Source: Virgibacillus_F flavescens (GTDB taxonomy: Bacteria; Bacillota; Bacilli; Bacillales; Amphibacillaceae). Taken from it: a stretch of DNA of 64,000 nt. The translations under genes were made by a program, and so were the position numbers. The stretch is from assembly GCF_050574275.1 (NCBI RefSeq), contig NZ_CP192260.1, forward strand, positions 1,550,001 to 1,614,000, in the 5' to 3' direction. Numbering within the stretch: the stretch's first letter is position 1; each line of letters opens with the position of its first letter. The notes under the pieces are model-generated. The model was not told the DNA's origin, searched no databases, and saw only the letters and a program-made list of their open reading frames with translations. Below, in pieces: positions 7,488 to 15,526 of this stretch.

Positions 7488-8123
7488 TTACAATAGATTA
7501 ATAATTCCAAGGACGATTAAGAAAAAGGGGGATAGCAACGTTACTTGATATAAAGATTTGTTTTGCGCCAGTAACTCGCCAGCAATCAGTCCAGTATAAA
7601 CAAATAATCCACTCATGAAAGCAATTAAACCAGCTGTAAACAGGGGAGCATAACCTAGCATCGCAGCTCCAAGCCCGGCACCAAATGCATCGAGAGCTAA
7701 AGCTGAGCCAAGCAGCAAAGCTTCTGAAGTAGAAATGGACCCTGACTGATCGAGATCCGCATGCTGGGGTTTCGACAGAACGCTGCCATACTTTTTTATC
7801 CTGTTCGCTTCGATTATTTTATGATGATCCTGCTTGTAGGTCTGCTCACTAATTTTGGTCCGAACAACGTTTACAAGACAGTATAACCCAATTGCAATCA
7901 GAATCGCCCCACCTAATCCTTCCGCTATCCCAGGTGAAATATACGAACTCAAATGCATTCCAATGGTCATAGAAATTAAGACAATGATTCCTGAGCACAA
8001 CATGATAATAGCCAAGGCAACGAATGGAACACGAATCCTTCTCATACCATACGTAATTCCAACACCGAATCCATCCAGACTTACCGCAATTACCAAAAGG
8101 AATAATCCCATATAAAAAAACAT
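7488..8123 (-). CDS. ytaF: Sporulation membrane protein YtaF (MntP-like fold)
   Basis: A 211-residue membrane protein with two halves that each start with an acidic helix motif, SLDGFGVG near 15-22 and ALDAFGAG near 143-150, the pattern of YtaF/MntP cation-export relatives. The hydrophilic loop between the halves contains a full EF-hand-like sequence DLDQSGSISTSE at residues 123-134. YtaF is known in B. subtilis as a membrane protein of the sporulation programme with unclear biochemical role. Start ATG at 8123 has an AAAGG 11 bases upstream. It is convergent with the ZIP gene. The neighbouring metal transporter may be coincidental. Confidence 0.88.
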   Translation of the reverse strand: MFFYMGLFLLVIAVSLDGFGVGITYGMRRIRVPFVALAIIMLCSGIIVLISMTIGMHLSSYISPGIAEGLGGAILIAIGLYCLVNVVRTKISEQTYKQDHHKIIEANRIKKYGSVLSKPQHADLDQSGSISTSEALLLGSALALDAFGAGLGAAMLGYAPLFTAGLIAFMSGLFVYTGLIAGELLAQNKSLYQVTLLSPFFLIVLGIINLL

Positions 8124-8344
8124 TCGATATCAATCCTTTGTATAGGTTTTATTCATTGTATGAGGAGTGAGTCAGGATGTGATATAGGAATGGGCATTAT
8201 TTAAAATATATATTCTCTTGAAGGAAGAGGAAATCAGTTTAGCTATGGACTTGCTGCAATTTTTTATTAGCCGGTGACACTCTGGAATTAATTAAAAGTA
8301 TGATAAAATAAAGGCAGAGATAACGTACAGAAAGGAATTTTTTA

Positions 8345-10513
8345 ATGAGTAAAACAGTCGTACTAGCAGAAAAACCTTCCGTGGGCCGTGATATTGCGCG
8401 TGTCCTGAATTGTACTAAAAAAGGTAATGGTTTTATGGAAGGGTCAAACTACATCGTAACCTGGGCGCTCGGCCATTTAGTTACACTTGCCGACCCGGAA
8501 ATTTATGATGATAAATATAAAACATGGAAGCTGGATGATCTTCCGATGCTTCCAGAACATTTAAAATTAGTTGTAATGAAAAAAACCGGCAAACAGTTTA
8601 ATGCGGTTAAAACGCAGCTTACCCGCAACGATGTAAAGGAAATTGTCATTGCAACGGACGCGGGGCGTGAAGGTGAACTTGTTGCCAGGTGGATATTGGA
8701 AAAAGCGCGGGTAAAGAAACCTGTGAAGCGGTTATGGATTTCTTCTGTTACAGATAAAGCGATTAGAGATGGCTTTAATCAGTTAAAGCCTGGGGATCGT
8801 TACCTGACGTTATATGATGCTGCAGTTGCCCGTTCAGAAGCAGACTGGTATGTGGGATTAAACGCTACACGTGCATTAACAACAAAATTTAACGCACAGC
8901 TGTCTGGTGGCCGGGTACAGACGCCAACACTTGCAATGATTCAAGCGCGTGAAAATGAAATCAAAGACTTTAAGCCGAAAAAGTTTTATGGTATTCAAGC
9001 AGTTACCGATAAAGGGCTGAAGTTCACTTGGGCAGATTCTAAAAATAACAGTCGCATATTTGATAAAGATAAGGCAGACTCTATTTTGAATGAACTAAAA
9101 AACAAACCTGCTGCGATTGTTTCTGTTGATAAAACACAGAAAAAGAAGCATCCTGCTCAGCTTTATGATCTAACCGAACTGCAGCGTGATGCAAACAGGA
9201 TTTTTAATTTTTCCGGTAAGCAGACACTATCTGTCATGCAAAAACTGTATGAGCAGCATAAGGCGTTAACCTATCCAAGAACGGACTCAAAAGTAATTTC
9301 GTCTGATATTGTTCCTACACTGAAGGACCGTGTGAAAGCATGCGGTGTTGATCAGTATGCCCGCTTTGCGAGTAAAATTCTAAAGCGTGATTTTAAGCTA
9401 TCAAAAGCAGTTGTGGATAATACTAAGGTTTCAGATCACCATGCGATTATCCCTACGGAAGAACCTGTAGAACTAGCCGATTTAAACGATAAAGAACAAA
9501 AAATATATGATTTGGTAGTGAAACGTTTTTTGGCAGTTTTATCTGATCCACATGAGTATGAACAAACGTCTGTGGAAGTTAAAATAGGAGATCAGCGATT
9601 CACTGCTCAAGGAAAACGTGTAACGAAACAAGGCTGGAAAGAAATTTATGACAAAGGATTTGATGATACAGAAGCAGTTCAAACATTGCCAAAGCTTGAA
9701 AAAGGCGATACGTTTGATTCTGTCAAAATATCTCAGACGAATGGCGAAACAAAGCCACCTGAACGATTTACAGAAGGTGGATTATTACAAGCGATGGAAA
9801 ACCCGGTTCGCTACATGAGTTCTGACGAAAAGCACCTGGCAGGCAGCCTGACAAAAACGGGTGGCCTAGGAACAGTGGCAACGCGTGCGGACATCATCGA
9901 GAAGCTGTTTAACGGTCAATACATGGATCGAAAAGGAAAGCATTTATTTTTAACATCTAAAGGAAAACAGCTGCTGGATCTGGTTCCAGAAGACTTGCGA
10001 TCTCCTGCGCTTACTGCCGAATGGGAACAGAAGCTTGGATTAATTGCCGAGGGTAAATTAAAACGAGCAGCGTTTATAACCGAGATGAAGGGCTATACAA
10101 AAGAAATTGTCCAGGAGATAAAAGGGAAAGAAGAAACATTTAAGCATGACAATATGACAGGTACCAAGTGTCCGGATTGCGGGAAACTCATGCTTGAAAT
10201 TGATAACAAAAATGGACGAATGCTCGTCTGTCAGGATCGTGCATGTGGTCATAAGAAAAATATTGCGAAACGAACCAATGCCAGATGTCCGAACTGTCAC
10301 AAGCGTCTGGAACTCCGCGGAGAAGGCGAAGGACAGATGTTCACATGTAAATGTGGGCACCGTGAAAAACTTTCTACGTTCAACAAACGCAAACAACAGG
10401 AGAAAAAGCATAAAGTATCGAAGCAGGATGTAAATAAATATTTAAAGAAACAGGATGATGACGGATTTAAGAATAGTGCATTGGCAGATGCGCTGTCGAA
10501 GCTGAAGAAGTAG
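8345..10513 (+). CDS. topB: DNA topoisomerase III
   Basis: A 722-residue type IA topoisomerase, close to the usual length of Bacillus TopB. The N-terminal Toprim domain starts KTVVLAEKPSVGRDIARVL, with the acidic pair in VIATDAGREGEL near residues 101-112. The active-site tyrosine lies in ALTYPRTDS near residue 317. After the core come two Cys4 zinc-ribbon-like motifs: CPDCGKLML with C-x(4)-CGH, and CPNCHKRLE with CKCGH. A lysine-rich tail follows. The enzyme decatenates and relaxes DNA by passing a strand through a transient single-strand break. AGAAAGGAA precedes the ATG by eight bases. The gene stands alone, with repeat-filled DNA downstream. Confidence 0.96.
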   Translation: MSKTVVLAEKPSVGRDIARVLNCTKKGNGFMEGSNYIVTWALGHLVTLADPEIYDDKYKTWKLDDLPMLPEHLKLVVMKKTGKQFNAVKTQLTRNDVKEIVIATDAGREGELVARWILEKARVKKPVKRLWISSVTDKAIRDGFNQLKPGDRYLTLYDAAVARSEADWYVGLNATRALTTKFNAQLSGGRVQTPTLAMIQARENEIKDFKPKKFYGIQAVTDKGLKFTWADSKNNSRIFDKDKADSILNELKNKPAAIVSVDKTQKKKHPAQLYDLTELQRDANRIFNFSGKQTLSVMQKLYEQHKALTYPRTDSKVISSDIVPTLKDRVKACGVDQYARFASKILKRDFKLSKAVVDNTKVSDHHAIIPTEEPVELADLNDKEQKIYDLVVKRFLAVLSDPHEYEQTSVEVKIGDQRFTAQGKRVTKQGWKEIYDKGFDDTEAVQTLPKLEKGDTFDSVKISQTNGETKPPERFTEGGLLQAMENPVRYMSSDEKHLAGSLTKTGGLGTVATRADIIEKLFNGQYMDRKGKHLFLTSKGKQLLDLVPEDLRSPALTAEWEQKLGLIAEGKLKRAAFITEMKGYTKEIVQEIKGKEETFKHDNMTGTKCPDCGKLMLEIDNKNGRMLVCQDRACGHKKNIAKRTNARCPNCHKRLELRGEGEGQMFTCKCGHREKLSTFNKRKQQEKKHKVSKQDVNKYLKKQDDDGFKNSALADALSKLKK

Positions 10514-10551
10514 TAAATTCTTTAGGATTTTATCATCTCTTCTCCAAAATA

Positions 10552-10592
10552 CTAGACTCTCGTGGGATCTCCAGCTCGTGCTGTTACCGCGG
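10552..10592. repeat. Hairpin fragment related to the GC-rich repeat family, possible topB terminator
   Basis: AGACTCTCGTGGG pairs with CCGCGGGAGTCT across a loop containing CTCGTGCTGTTACCG. The sequence is an inverted, diverged piece of the GACTCCTGCGGGAACAGCAC module found in the large repeats. It lies 40 bases after topB and may end its transcript, though the T tract is weak. Confidence 0.5.
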
Positions 10593-10608
10593 GAGTCTAT
10601 TTGACTAT

Positions 10609-11236
10609 TCAACTTTCGCATCTAGATAATCATGAAGAATGAAGTAAACTGTTGTATTTGATGTAAACTGCGAAGTGACAGTATCGAGATTTCCGCTGAT
10701 GGCAGTCGCGTACCTTAGGGCGGCTGTTGAGCCTCCTCGTGCTGACGCACTCCGGGGTCTTACCTATGCCTGTCCTCCCGGAGGAGTCGACTGCCATCCG
10801 CTCCAATCTCTAGATTAGAGATTGATGTCACGGTTTTATAAGAGTCACATTCGATAACTATATCTCTTTCAGAGTGCAATTGCTTACAGAAGAAACAAAG
10901 ACGTAAACAGCTTTACCAGTTCAGGTGAGCGGAGGGCGGTGTCTACTGCGGGAACAGCAGGAATCTAAATGCCCAGCAGAGTTTTATTTTGGTCACCGAA
11001 AAAGTGGTGGATTATAAATTTTAATTATTCTACCGTAACTTAGCATCTTCGAATATACGAAGACTCCCGCGGAAAGCGAAGTATATTCGAAGATGCGACC
11101 GCAGATCCTCCTATTTCGTACCACATTCAACCCTTTTTCAGTGGCCAAGCAAGCGAAGAGCACTGAATATAATTATAAGTTAAATCGCAGTATAGAGATA
11201 TTGTGTCAACTACATATTCTAGTCTGCGAAAGTTGA
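10609..11236. repeat. GC-rich interspersed element, copy A (628 bp, 12-bp terminal inverted repeats)
   Basis: Bounded by TCAACTTTCGCA (10609-10620) and its exact complement TGCGAAAGTTGA (11225-11236). Inside are the family modules: AGCAACGAGATTTCCGC-like start, GGCAGTCG...CGACTGCC arm (about 10701-10795), TCCGCTCCAATCTCTAGA, and the second arm GAGCGGAGGGCGGTG with GCGGGAACAGCA. The right half differs from other copies and has its own long hairpin (TCTTCGAATATAC...GTATATTCGAAGA). No credible gene. It fills the 0.8 kb between topB and the sensor kinase. Confidence 0.8.
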
Positions 11237-11326
11237 GTTATTAAATTATTAATACTATTATGTTATTATTATGTTGCATAACGAGTTAATTTTGTTGCTA
11301 TTTAGAAGGGTTGTTGCAGCATACAT

Positions 11327-12913
11327 ATGAAAATGGTTAGCTTACAGACGAAAATACTTGGATTAATTATCACTCTCATTTTAGTAGTGACTATTTTACT
11401 GACAGGTATTATAGCTTATATAGAGTCAGAAGAAACGAAAGAAAATATAGGGGATCGAGCCTTGCATGTAGCAACTATTATTTCCTTTATGCCAAGTATT
11501 AAAGAAGCTTTCAATGCCGAGAAACCTGAAGAAAGAATACAGCCAATTGCTGAAAGAATTAGAGAAAAGGTCGGAGCGGAATTTATAGTAGTAGGAAATG
11601 CAGAAGGGGTAAGGTATTCGCATCCGAATGAATGGAAGTTAGGAAAACATATGGTGGGCGGAGATAATGAACGAGCGCTGATTCATGGTAAATACTATAC
11701 TTCACAAGCAGTTGGGAGTCTTGGTCCCTCATTGCGTGGGAAGGCACCGGTTTTTAATGAAAATGGGAAAATCATAGGTCTGGTTTCAGTAGGGTTTATG
11801 GTGGAAGATATTAAAACAATAGTCTTCAAGAAACTTGTGAAAATTAGTAGTATATCTTTAATAGTTTTGTTCTTTGGGGTACTCGGAGGTATACTTTTAG
11901 CACGGAATATCCGAAAAGATACACTTGGACTGGAACCTTATGAAATTGCATCCTTGTTTCGTGATCGAAATGCCATTCTTCTTTCCATAAAGGAAGGAAT
12001 TATCTCGATTGATAAACATGGTTATGTAACCATGATGAATCATTCAGCAAAAATGATATTAGGTTATACAGATGATCCGCGGATGGAAAAGATAGAAAAC
12101 ATTCTGCCTAATACTAAAATGTATGAAGTACTTAACACTGGTGTTAGTAGTAAGAAAGACGAAGAAATGTTTTTACGAGACCGTGCTGTTATTGTTAATC
12201 GAACGCCAATTAAGGAAAATGGAGAAGTTGTTGGTGTTGTAGCGAGTTTTCGGGACAAGACAGAAGTAAATGAGATGTTAAATGCACTTTCTGAAGTTCG
12301 AAGGTATTCAGAAGATTTACGAGCTCAGACGCATGAATTTACCAATAAATTATATGTTTTATCTGGATTACTGCAATTAGGACATTTTGATGAAGCAATT
12401 GAATTATTACAAAAAGAATCTTCCCTTCGTCTTAACCAAAATAAAGTAGTTATTGAGCAAATTAAAGATAAGACTGTTCAAGCAATTTTGCTAGGAAAGA
12501 TTAGTAAGGCTTCTGAAAAAAAGGTGGATTTTCATATTGATGAAAATACCTCCCTAGATAGCGTTCCGAAGCATATTGATATGACGAAACTAATAACTAT
12601 ACTGGGAAATTTAATAGATAATGCTATAGAAGCTGTTGAACATAACCAAATCAAAAGCGTTACCTTTTTTTCTACAGATATTGGAGAAGATATCATATTT
12701 GATATTGCTGATAACGGCCCTGGTATAGAAGAAGATGTAATGGTTAATTTATTTAAAACCGGGTTTTCAACTAAGCAGGATCTTGATCGTGGATATGGAT
12801 TAGCATCTGTAAAGGAGATTGTTGAGGATCTTCGAGGTGGGATAGAAGTCTATAATAAAAATGATGGTGGTGCCGTCTTTTCCATTTTTATACCAAAACA
12901 ACCGAGTGGGTGA
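11327..12913 (+). CDS. CitA/DcuS-type sensor histidine kinase
   Basis: A 528-residue membrane sensor. Order: N-terminal TM helix (about 9-30), an extracytoplasmic PAS/Cache-like domain with the family pattern VRYSHPNEWKLGKHMVGGDN and GKAPVFNENGKIIGLVSVGF, second TM near 168-190, a cytoplasmic PAS domain (about 210-315), and a kinase core. The phosphorylated histidine is H336 in RAQTHEFTNKLYVLSGLLQLG, typical of the citrate/C4-dicarboxylate sensor group. ATP-binding boxes are GNLIDNAIEAV, DNGPGI and GYGLASVKEIV. It is followed after four bases by its response regulator and then by a tricarboxylate uptake operon, so I infer it senses the tricarboxylate taken up there. The ribosome binding site is weak (AAGGG). 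Confidence 0.9.
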   Translation: MKMVSLQTKILGLIITLILVVTILLTGIIAYIESEETKENIGDRALHVATIISFMPSIKEAFNAEKPEERIQPIAERIREKVGAEFIVVGNAEGVRYSHPNEWKLGKHMVGGDNERALIHGKYYTSQAVGSLGPSLRGKAPVFNENGKIIGLVSVGFMVEDIKTIVFKKLVKISSISLIVLFFGVLGGILLARNIRKDTLGLEPYEIASLFRDRNAILLSIKEGIISIDKHGYVTMMNHSAKMILGYTDDPRMEKIENILPNTKMYEVLNTGVSSKKDEEMFLRDRAVIVNRTPIKENGEVVGVVASFRDKTEVNEMLNALSEVRRYSEDLRAQTHEFTNKLYVLSGLLQLGHFDEAIELLQKESSLRLNQNKVVIEQIKDKTVQAILLGKISKASEKKVDFHIDENTSLDSVPKHIDMTKLITILGNLIDNAIEAVEHNQIKSVTFFSTDIGEDIIFDIADNGPGIEEDVMVNLFKTGFSTKQDLDRGYGLASVKEIVEDLRGGIEVYNKNDGGAVFSIFIPKQPSG

Positions 12914-12917
12914 TTAA

Positions 12918-13604
12918 ATGATTCATGTAGTAATTGCAGAAGATGATTTTCGAGTAGCGGGTATTCATGAAGAATTTTTGTCAAAGATAAGTGATGTTAA
13001 GGTAGTAGGTAAGGCACTTAATGGAAAAGAAACCTTGCAGTTAGTTGAGAAGCATTCAATTGATTTAATTTTATTGGATATATATATGCCTGATATTCTA
13101 GGCACAGAATTGATAGGCGAAATCAGGAAGATAGACGGTTCGATAGATATTGTCATGATATCTGCAGCAACGGATAAATTAATGGTTGAAAGCACACTTA
13201 AAAATGGTGTTTTTGATTACATTATTAAGCCAGTAAAAATGGACCGCTTTATTGAAACGATTGAAAAATATAAACGCACCAAAAATTCACTGAATGATAA
13301 GTCGGAAATTGATCAATCTTTTTTAGATGATTATTTCGGCTATCAGCAAATAGAGAATCCCAGAACTGAACTTACTCCCAAAGGCATTGATCCTTTAACA
13401 TTAAAAAAGATTAATGAAATCATAGAAAACAGTCATGGTGGACTTACAGCAGAAGAAATGGGTGTTGAAATAGGCGCTTCCAGAACAACGGCAAGGCGTT
13501 ACCTGGAATATTTAATATCGATAGGAAAATGTACAGCGCAACTTGAGTATGGAATTGTTGGAAGACCGGAAAGGAAATATAAGAGTATTACACAAACATC
13601 CTGA
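12918..13604 (+). CDS. CitB/DctR-type response regulator
   Basis: A 228-residue two-domain regulator. The receiver domain has the acidic pocket EDD at residues 8-10, phospho-acceptor D54 in LILLDIYMPD, and K104 in YIIKPVK. The C-terminal helix-turn-helix reads GLTAEEMGVEIGASRTTARRYLEYL near 175-199, as in CitT/MalR/DctR regulators of Bacillus. The gene starts four bases after the kinase stop and is closed by a terminator overlapping its stop codon. The obvious target is the tctC promoter region directly downstream, where three 9-bp direct repeats lie. The pairing of kinase, regulator and adjacent transporter is typical for tricarboxylate-inducible uptake. Confidence 0.92.
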   Translation: MIHVVIAEDDFRVAGIHEEFLSKISDVKVVGKALNGKETLQLVEKHSIDLILLDIYMPDILGTELIGEIRKIDGSIDIVMISAATDKLMVESTLKNGVFDYIIKPVKMDRFIETIEKYKRTKNSLNDKSEIDQSFLDDYFGYQQIENPRTELTPKGIDPLTLKKINEIIENSHGGLTAEEMGVEIGASRTTARRYLEYLISIGKCTAQLEYGIVGRPERKYKSITQTS

Positions 13605-13628
13605 TTTTTTAATCCGGATGTTTTTTTC
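13595..13628 (+). terminator. Terminator of the two-component operon
   Basis: AACATCCTGATT pairs with AATCCGGATGTT with two mismatches and is followed by seven or eight T residues. It overlaps the stop codon of the response regulator. Confidence 0.8.
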
Positions 13629-13636
13629 TTTTACTG

Positions 13637-13663
13637 TGAACAAAATGAACAAAATAGACGAAA
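13637..13663 (+). promoter_or_regulatory. Three 9-bp direct repeats upstream of tctC, candidate response-regulator site
   Basis: TGAACAAAA (13637), TGAACAAAA (13646) and TAGACGAAA (13655) follow each other without gaps and upstream of the cre site. Direct repeats of this type are common targets of CitB/DctR-type regulators, whose gene ends 33 bases upstream. The functional link is inferred. Confidence 0.5.
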
Positions 13664-13684
13664 TGACCTTTTGTTATTTTATTT

Positions 13685-13698
13685 TGAAAACGGTTACA
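13685..13698 (+). promoter_or_regulatory. cre site for CcpA upstream of tctC
   Basis: TGAAAACGGTTACA fits the catabolite-responsive element consensus TGWAANCGNTNWCA at every fixed position. Placed 92 bases before the tctC start, it predicts glucose repression of the tct-mmg operon. Confidence 0.75.
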
Positions 13699-13776
13699 TT
13701 TCTGAAAAATTGATTTACAGTTGTAGCTAGTACCAATGATGTGAAAAAGTCATTGGAAAAACGAGGGGGATATAAA

Positions 13777-14781
13777 TTGAAAAAATTATTACCATTATTA
13801 GCATTTGTATTATTAATGATTTTTACGGCAGCATGTTCGGATAATGAAAAAGCAAGTAATAAGTCAGATGGGGAATGGACTCCAGATAGTTCGATTGAAA
13901 TTGTGTCACCATCTGGAGCAGGTGGCGGTTGGGATACAACTGCAAGGATGGTAGGAAAAGTATTCAATGAAACAGGTATCATCGAACAGGATATTGGGAT
14001 TGTTAACAAGCCAGGCGGTGGCGGAGCAGTTGGATGGGCTTCAATTCATGCGAAGAAAGGAAGTAACACTGACTTGTTCGTATCATCACCACCTATTTTA
14101 TTAGTTCCGTTAAATGGTCAATCAGAATATGGACATGAGGATTTCACCCCGCTTTCTAATGTTATTGCAGACTATGCTGCATTTGCGGTAGCGGCTGATG
14201 CAAAATGGGATAACATGAATGAATTATTTGATGATATGAAGAAAGATCCATCAAGTATTACGGTTATCGGCGCTTCATCACCAGGAAGTATGGATCACAT
14301 TCAGTTCGTTAAAATTGCAAAAGCAGCAGGTGTTGATGTTACAAAAATTAAATATGTATCAGATCAAGATGGTGGTGCTCTGACTGCGTTACTAAATGGA
14401 AGTGTTGACGTATATTCAACTGGTGTTGCTGAAACAGTAGAACAAGTCAAAGCAGGCAAAATCAAAGTATTAGGTGTTACATCTGAAGAACGTTTAGAAG
14501 GTGAAGTGTTGTCTGATTTCCCAACGGTTAAGGAACAGGGGATTGATGCTACTTTTGTGAACTGGCGTGGATTTTTTGGACCGCCAGACATGGATGAAGC
14601 TGCTGTTAAGTTCTATGAAGAGAAATTTAAAAAGTTAAGTGAATCAGAAGAGTTTGCTGAAATCCGCAAGAAGTTTGGATGGAGTGAAATGTATATGGAT
14701 AGCCAGGAATACAAGAAATTCTTAGACAAAGAAAAGAAAGATATTAAAGCGTTGCTAGAAGAATTAGGGCTTGCAAAGTAA
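13777..14781 (+). CDS. tctC: Tripartite tricarboxylate transporter substrate-binding lipoprotein TctC
   Basis: A 334-residue Bug/TctC-family binding protein. TTG at 13777 is chosen: GAGGGGGA lies six bases upstream and translation gives a clean lipoprotein signal MKKLLPLLAFVLLMIFTAAC with lipidated C20. The reading from 13741 would add twelve unlikely residues. Family features are IEIVSPSGAGGGWDTTAR near residue 40, the NKPGGGGAVGW loop near 77-87, ASSPGSMDH, and NWRGFFGPPDM near 256-266. TctC captures a carboxylate outside the membrane and hands it to TctAB. It is first in an operon with TctB, TctA, a DASS carrier, MmgE and MmgF. A hairpin and two mini-repeats separate it from tctB, probably leaving more binding protein than permease. 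Confidence 0.93.
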   Translation: MKKLLPLLAFVLLMIFTAACSDNEKASNKSDGEWTPDSSIEIVSPSGAGGGWDTTARMVGKVFNETGIIEQDIGIVNKPGGGGAVGWASIHAKKGSNTDLFVSSPPILLVPLNGQSEYGHEDFTPLSNVIADYAAFAVAADAKWDNMNELFDDMKKDPSSITVIGASSPGSMDHIQFVKIAKAAGVDVTKIKYVSDQDGGALTALLNGSVDVYSTGVAETVEQVKAGKIKVLGVTSEERLEGEVLSDFPTVKEQGIDATFVNWRGFFGPPDMDEAAVKFYEEKFKKLSESEEFAEIRKKFGWSEMYMDSQEYKKFLDKEKKDIKALLEELGLAK

Positions 14782-14794
14782 GACAAAACAGGTT

Positions 14795-14828
14795 AGCCAA
14801 TGATTTCGGTCATTGGCTTTACTTTTTT
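14795..14828 (+). terminator. Hairpin between tctC and tctB
   Basis: AGCCAATGA pairs with TCATTGGCT around TTTCGG, followed by TTACTTTTTT. Placed directly after the binding-protein gene, it probably stops part of the transcripts. Confidence 0.75.
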
Positions 14829-14833
14829 ACACA

Positions 14834-15015
14834 TAAGGAAAGTATAAAAGTTTAGAGCAAATGCCGGTATAAGTAAAACTTCGGCATTCGCTATCAAAGA
14901 CGAGGCGAATGCCGAGTTTTTCTAAACAGATAAGAAAGTATAAATCCTTTCTTGCTGCATAAGTGCAACTAAGGCTTTCGCCATAAAATGCTTGGCGAAA
15001 AGCCAAGTTTTCTAA
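14834..15015. repeat. Two hairpin mini-elements in tandem between tctC and tctB
   Basis: The first (14834-14925) is a diverged relative with GAAAGTATAAAAG and a long hairpin of CTTCGGCATTCGC with GCGAATGCCGAG. The second (14931-15015) closely matches the element at 3084-3167, including ATAAGTGCAACTAAGGCTTT and a CTTGGCGAAAAGCCAAG hairpin. The end of the second lies just upstream of the tctB ribosome binding site. Confidence 0.75.
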
Positions 15016-15032
15016 GAAGAGGTGGTATAACC

Positions 15033-15488
15033 ATGTTTCGTACATTAAATAAAAAGATTTCTGCTTTTTTAGTTGTTTTAGCTATCGGTTACCTGGTAAT
15101 GAGTTTTAATTTACCTTCCTATAAATACGTTCCCATAGATTCTGATCTTGTGCCGATAGGACTAGGGTTTTTGTTATTGATTTTGTCGATTTCCCTTTAT
15201 TTTACTAAGGATCAAAATAAAAAAGAAAATGATGATGATCATTTATCTAAAAGTGAACTAAAAATTGTACTGATAGTAATTGGTTTCATATTCCTTTATA
15301 TATTTTTCCTTGAAATCATTGGCTTCATTATAACTACTGTATTATTTCTCTTTTTTTGTTCACTATTTCTCGGATTTAAAAGGCACGCGGTCAACGCGAT
15401 TGTTTCACTAAGCGTCCCAATATTAATATATTTATTATTTGATTCATTTTTACAAGTACAGTTGCCTACAGGGATTTTACCTTTCTAA
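15033..15488 (+). CDS. tctB: Tripartite tricarboxylate transporter small membrane subunit TctB
   Basis: A 151-residue protein with four predicted membrane helices (about 10-26, 42-58, 80-98 and 100-118, with a hydrophobic C-terminal segment), a charged cytoplasmic loop rich in K, N and D near 62-75, and the small size of TctB. TctB pairs with TctA to form the membrane part of a secondary, ion-coupled tripartite carrier. ATG at 15033 is chosen because AAGAGGTGG precedes it; an in-frame ATG at 14988 lies inside the mini-repeat and is not credible. Located between tctC and tctA. TctB is poorly conserved, so the call rests on topology plus position. Confidence 0.85.
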   Translation: MFRTLNKKISAFLVVLAIGYLVMSFNLPSYKYVPIDSDLVPIGLGFLLLILSISLYFTKDQNKKENDDDHLSKSELKIVLIVIGFIFLYIFFLEIIGFIITTVLFLFFCSLFLGFKRHAVNAIVSLSVPILIYLLFDSFLQVQLPTGILPF

Positions 15489-15526
15489 AAGCAATTGGGC
15501 ATGTATGATCAGAAGGAGGTAACAGA

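Noticed and set aside
10609..11236. Full insertion sequence
   Set aside because: Terminal inverted repeats are present but there is no transposase gene; at most a non-autonomous element.
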